Assembly: GCA_002361175.1 (NCBI GenBank)
Contig: DESG01000030.1
Span: 1 to 7,616, forward strand
Direction of reading: 5' to 3'
DNA length: 7,616 nucleotides
Source of the DNA: Lachnoclostridium sp. UBA3320
GTDB lineage: Bacteria; Bacillota; Clostridia; Lachnospirales; Lachnospiraceae
The notes under the pieces were generated by a model that saw nothing but the letters and a program-made list of their open reading frames with translations, was not told the origin of the DNA and did no database searches. The position numbers and the translations under genes were made by a program. Shown piece after piece: positions 6,297-7,616 of the stretch. Each line of letters starts with the position of its first letter. Within the stretch, counting starts at the first letter, position 1.

Positions 6297-7061
6297 ATGA
6301 ATTTTTTTGATTTATTGAAGATTGAATTTAAAAAGGTAAAGCGGTCTAAAATCGTTCCTTTGATATTTATTGCTCCGTTGTTGGTAGTAATATCAGGGGT
6401 TGCTAACTTAAGCAGGTACTTTTCACCAGAATATACAAATGCGTGGTCTGCAATGTTTATACAGAGTGCATTAGTCTATGCTTATTATCTATTGCCATTT
6501 TCTATGATTGTTGTATGTGTGATGATCACAGGGCGTGAAACACAGCATAATGGTATTTTGAAGATGCTGGCATTGCCAGTTAGCCGTTATGCCTTGTCTT
6601 TGGCAAAATTTGGTGTTTTGATGTTTTATCTGTTTATGGAAATGGTTGTTTTCCTCGTTGTGTTTTTGATTACTGGTATCGTTGCTACACACATAGCAGG
6701 AATTACAGAATCTTTACCACTGTTTTATCTTGTAAAGTGGTGTGCAAGATTATTCCTTACGATGCTGCCATGTATAGCAACTATGTGGGCAATTACAGTA
6801 TTGTTTGAAAAAACATTGTTATCTGTAGGGCTTAACCTATTTTTTGTTATTCCTGGCATTTTAATAGCCAATACTCCGCTCTGGATTGTATATCCTTACT
6901 GTTACAGTGGTTATTTGGTATCTTGTTCGTTACATGATTTTACTGCAGAAGGTACAAGTACAGCATTTTCAGTATTTCCATTTTTGCCATGTGCAATAGT
7001 AGTTTTTATATTAGCTCTTTCATTGGCTGTTAAAAAATTTGGTAAAAAAGAAATGAGGTAA
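6297..7061 (+). CDS. ABC-2 type permease, LanG/CprC-like lantibiotic-immunity subunit
   Basis: A 254-residue membrane protein 11 bp after the previous permease. AGGAGG at 6284-6289, overlapping the previous stop codon and seven bases before the ATG, gives a strong start. Hydrophobic segments lie at about 20-37, 56-77, 106-131, 150-170, 173-192 and 227-246, the same six-helix plan as its neighbour. The N-terminus (LLKIEFKKVKRSKI) and the loop GRETQHNGILKMLALPVSR (79-97) parallel ELRKEKR and EFKGTAIKKMYMLPIS in the first permease, consistent with an ancient duplication producing the E and G subunits. It completes a three-gene FEG/CprABC-type exporter. The C-terminus is rich in Lys, as expected for a cytoplasmic tail. 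Confidence 0.83.
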   Translation: MNFFDLLKIEFKKVKRSKIVPLIFIAPLLVVISGVANLSRYFSPEYTNAWSAMFIQSALVYAYYLLPFSMIVVCVMITGRETQHNGILKMLALPVSRYALSLAKFGVLMFYLFMEMVVFLVVFLITGIVATHIAGITESLPLFYLVKWCARLFLTMLPCIATMWAITVLFEKTLLSVGLNLFFVIPGILIANTPLWIVYPYCYSGYLVSCSLHDFTAEGTSTAFSVFPFLPCAIVVFILALSLAVKKFGKKEMR

Positions 7062-7149
7062 ACTATGGAAAAGAAAAACTGAAAGGGAAAAATTTACAGC
7101 AGTATTCGCTTTTGGAAATGTACTTTTCCACAAAAAAGGTATATAAAAG
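7062..7149. other. Short AT-rich gap after the transporter operon
   Basis: Only a five-codon open frame (MEKKN, from 7065) follows the second permease. The +1 frame beginning at 7063 stays open without a start codon for 29 codons, to a TGA at about 7150-7152, but resembles nothing I recognise. A small inverted repeat TGGAAA/TTTCCA (7113-7118 and 7125-7130) lacks a T-tract on its 3' side on either strand, so it is a poor terminator. I see no convincing gene or RNA here. Confidence 0.45.
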
Positions 7150-7178
7150 TTGACATTGTTCCTTAAAACTGCTATAAT
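7150..7178 (+). promoter_or_regulatory. Consensus sigma-A promoter for the TetR-family gene
   Basis: TTGACA (7150-7155) and TATAAT (7173-7178) are both perfect matches and are separated by the optimal 17 bases. Transcription would start near 7185, giving a leader of about 27 bases that contains AAAAGGAGG just before the ATG at 7212. Such a strong promoter normally needs a repressor, and the palindrome covering its -10 supplies a site for one. Confidence 0.85.
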
Positions 7179-7197
7179 TAAACTCTAAGTTTAATTA
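7175..7197. promoter_or_regulatory. Palindromic operator, probably for the adjacent TetR-family protein
   Basis: Perfect 10-base arms TAATTAAACT (7175-7184) and AGTTTAATTA (7188-7197) flank the three-base centre CTA. The palindrome overlaps the last four bases of the -10 box and covers the expected start point, so a bound protein would block polymerase. TetR-family dimers commonly bind such sites in their own promoters. Autorepression is therefore inferred, not shown. It is too AT-rich and too short of T residues downstream to be a terminator. Confidence 0.7.
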
Positions 7198-7211
7198 AAA
7201 GGAGGCAAACA

Positions 7212-7616
7212 ATGGCACGAAGAAAAAAAGAGCCGAAAAGTATACATCGAGAAAAAATTGCTTCTGCTGCATCAGTATTGTTTATGGATAGAGGTATTGC
7301 AGCTACATCTATGGACGATATAGCAAAAGCAGCTGGATATAGCAAAGCAACTTTATATGTGTATTTTGAGAACAAAGAGGAAATTGTTGGTATCTTAGTG
7401 CTAGATAGCATGAAAAAACTTTATAATTACATCGTTTCTGCGCTAGAGCAACAAGAAACTACAAAAGAACAATACAATTTCATTTGCCGTGGATTGGTTA
7501 AGTATCAAGAAGAATTTCCATTCTACTTCAAAATAGTATTAGATAAAATCAATATTGATTTTGAAAGCCACAATTATCTTCCAGAAGAAAAGGAAACTTA
7601 TCAAATAGGGGAAGAA
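7212..7616 (+). CDS. TetR/AcrR-family transcriptional regulator (3' end outside window)
   Basis: The frame is open from the ATG at 7212 to the last base (135 codons); family members are usually about 190-210 residues, so roughly a third is missing. AAGGAGG (7199-7205) is six bases before the ATG. The N-terminal DNA-binding domain is clear: REKIASAASVLFMDRGIAAT (13-32), then the helix-turn-helix MDDIAKAAGYSKATLYVYF (34-52) and ENKEEIV (53-59), the classic TetR layout with a conserved Tyr-Phe after the recognition helix. The C-terminal ligand domain begins at about residue 65 and has no recognisable ligand signature. It likely represses its own promoter and probably a drug-efflux or similar gene further right. 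It has its own promoter, so it is not part of the FEG operon, though regulation of that operon cannot be excluded. Confidence 0.92.
   Translation, partial: MARRKKEPKSIHREKIASAASVLFMDRGIAATSMDDIAKAAGYSKATLYVYFENKEEIVGILVLDSMKKLYNYIVSALEQQETTKEQYNFICRGLVKYQEEFPFYFKIVLDKINIDFESHNYLPEEKETYQIGEE

Noticed and set aside
7065..7082. Five-codon frame MEKKN as a leader peptide or lantibiotic precursor
   Set aside because: Too short, without Cys/Ser/Thr-rich core or leader motif, and not placed before a regulated gene of its operon.
7113..7130. TGGAAA/TTTCCA hairpin as terminator of the transporter operon
   Set aside because: The stem is only six base pairs, mostly A-T, and no run of T follows on either strand.
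7178..7411. Minus-strand open frame opposite the TetR-family gene
   Set aside because: It is antisense to a clear helix-turn-helix coding region, has no family resemblance, and its end lies in the operator palindrome.

Overview
The window looks like Clostridia (low-GC, Gram-positive Firmicutes; a gut Ruminococcaceae or Lachnospiraceae type is my best guess). Most genes start with ATG after purine-rich AGGAG-type ribosome binding sites, and the content is dense two-component/ABC-transporter cassettes of the antimicrobial-peptide detoxification kind. No RNA genes, CRISPR arrays, transposases or integrases were seen.

The window has three blocks. Block 1 (1-2486, + strand, visibly more GC-rich) holds the 3' end of an FtsX-type ABC permease, its MacB/LolD-like ATPase, and a sensor histidine kinase. 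Between the ATPase and the kinase lies a 57-bp scrap reading as the last 18 codons of an OmpR-family response regulator. Its stop codon still overlaps the kinase start, so nearly all of the cognate regulator gene appears to be deleted and the kinase is left without its regulator at this locus. Block 2 (2508-7061, more AT-rich) is a complete divergent cassette. An OmpR-family response regulator and a histidine kinase run leftwards. An ABC-2 type transporter of the LanFEG/CprABC kind (one ATPase, two six-helix permeases) runs rightwards. The ATPase has Glu in place of the usual Q-loop Gln (the 'E-loop' of lantibiotic-immunity transporters). The shared 166-bp intergenic region contains two perfect 11-bp-period direct repeats, a likely regulator-binding site, and a good leftward promoter. 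Block 3 (7150-7616) starts with a consensus sigma-A promoter whose -10/start region is covered by a 10+3+10 palindrome, followed by a TetR-family regulator cut by the window end.

Likely function (inference): block 2 senses a lantibiotic or cationic peptide at the membrane and switches on its own FEG-type exporter. No peptide precursor or modification gene is visible, so this looks like stand-alone immunity. Block 1 is an unrelated, partly eroded sensor/transporter locus meeting block 2 tail-to-tail with a 21-bp gap. The most notable points are the deleted response regulator, the surviving kinase beside another complete two-component pair, the operator-like repeats and the composition break at about 2487. 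Nothing here requires a wholly new type of system.
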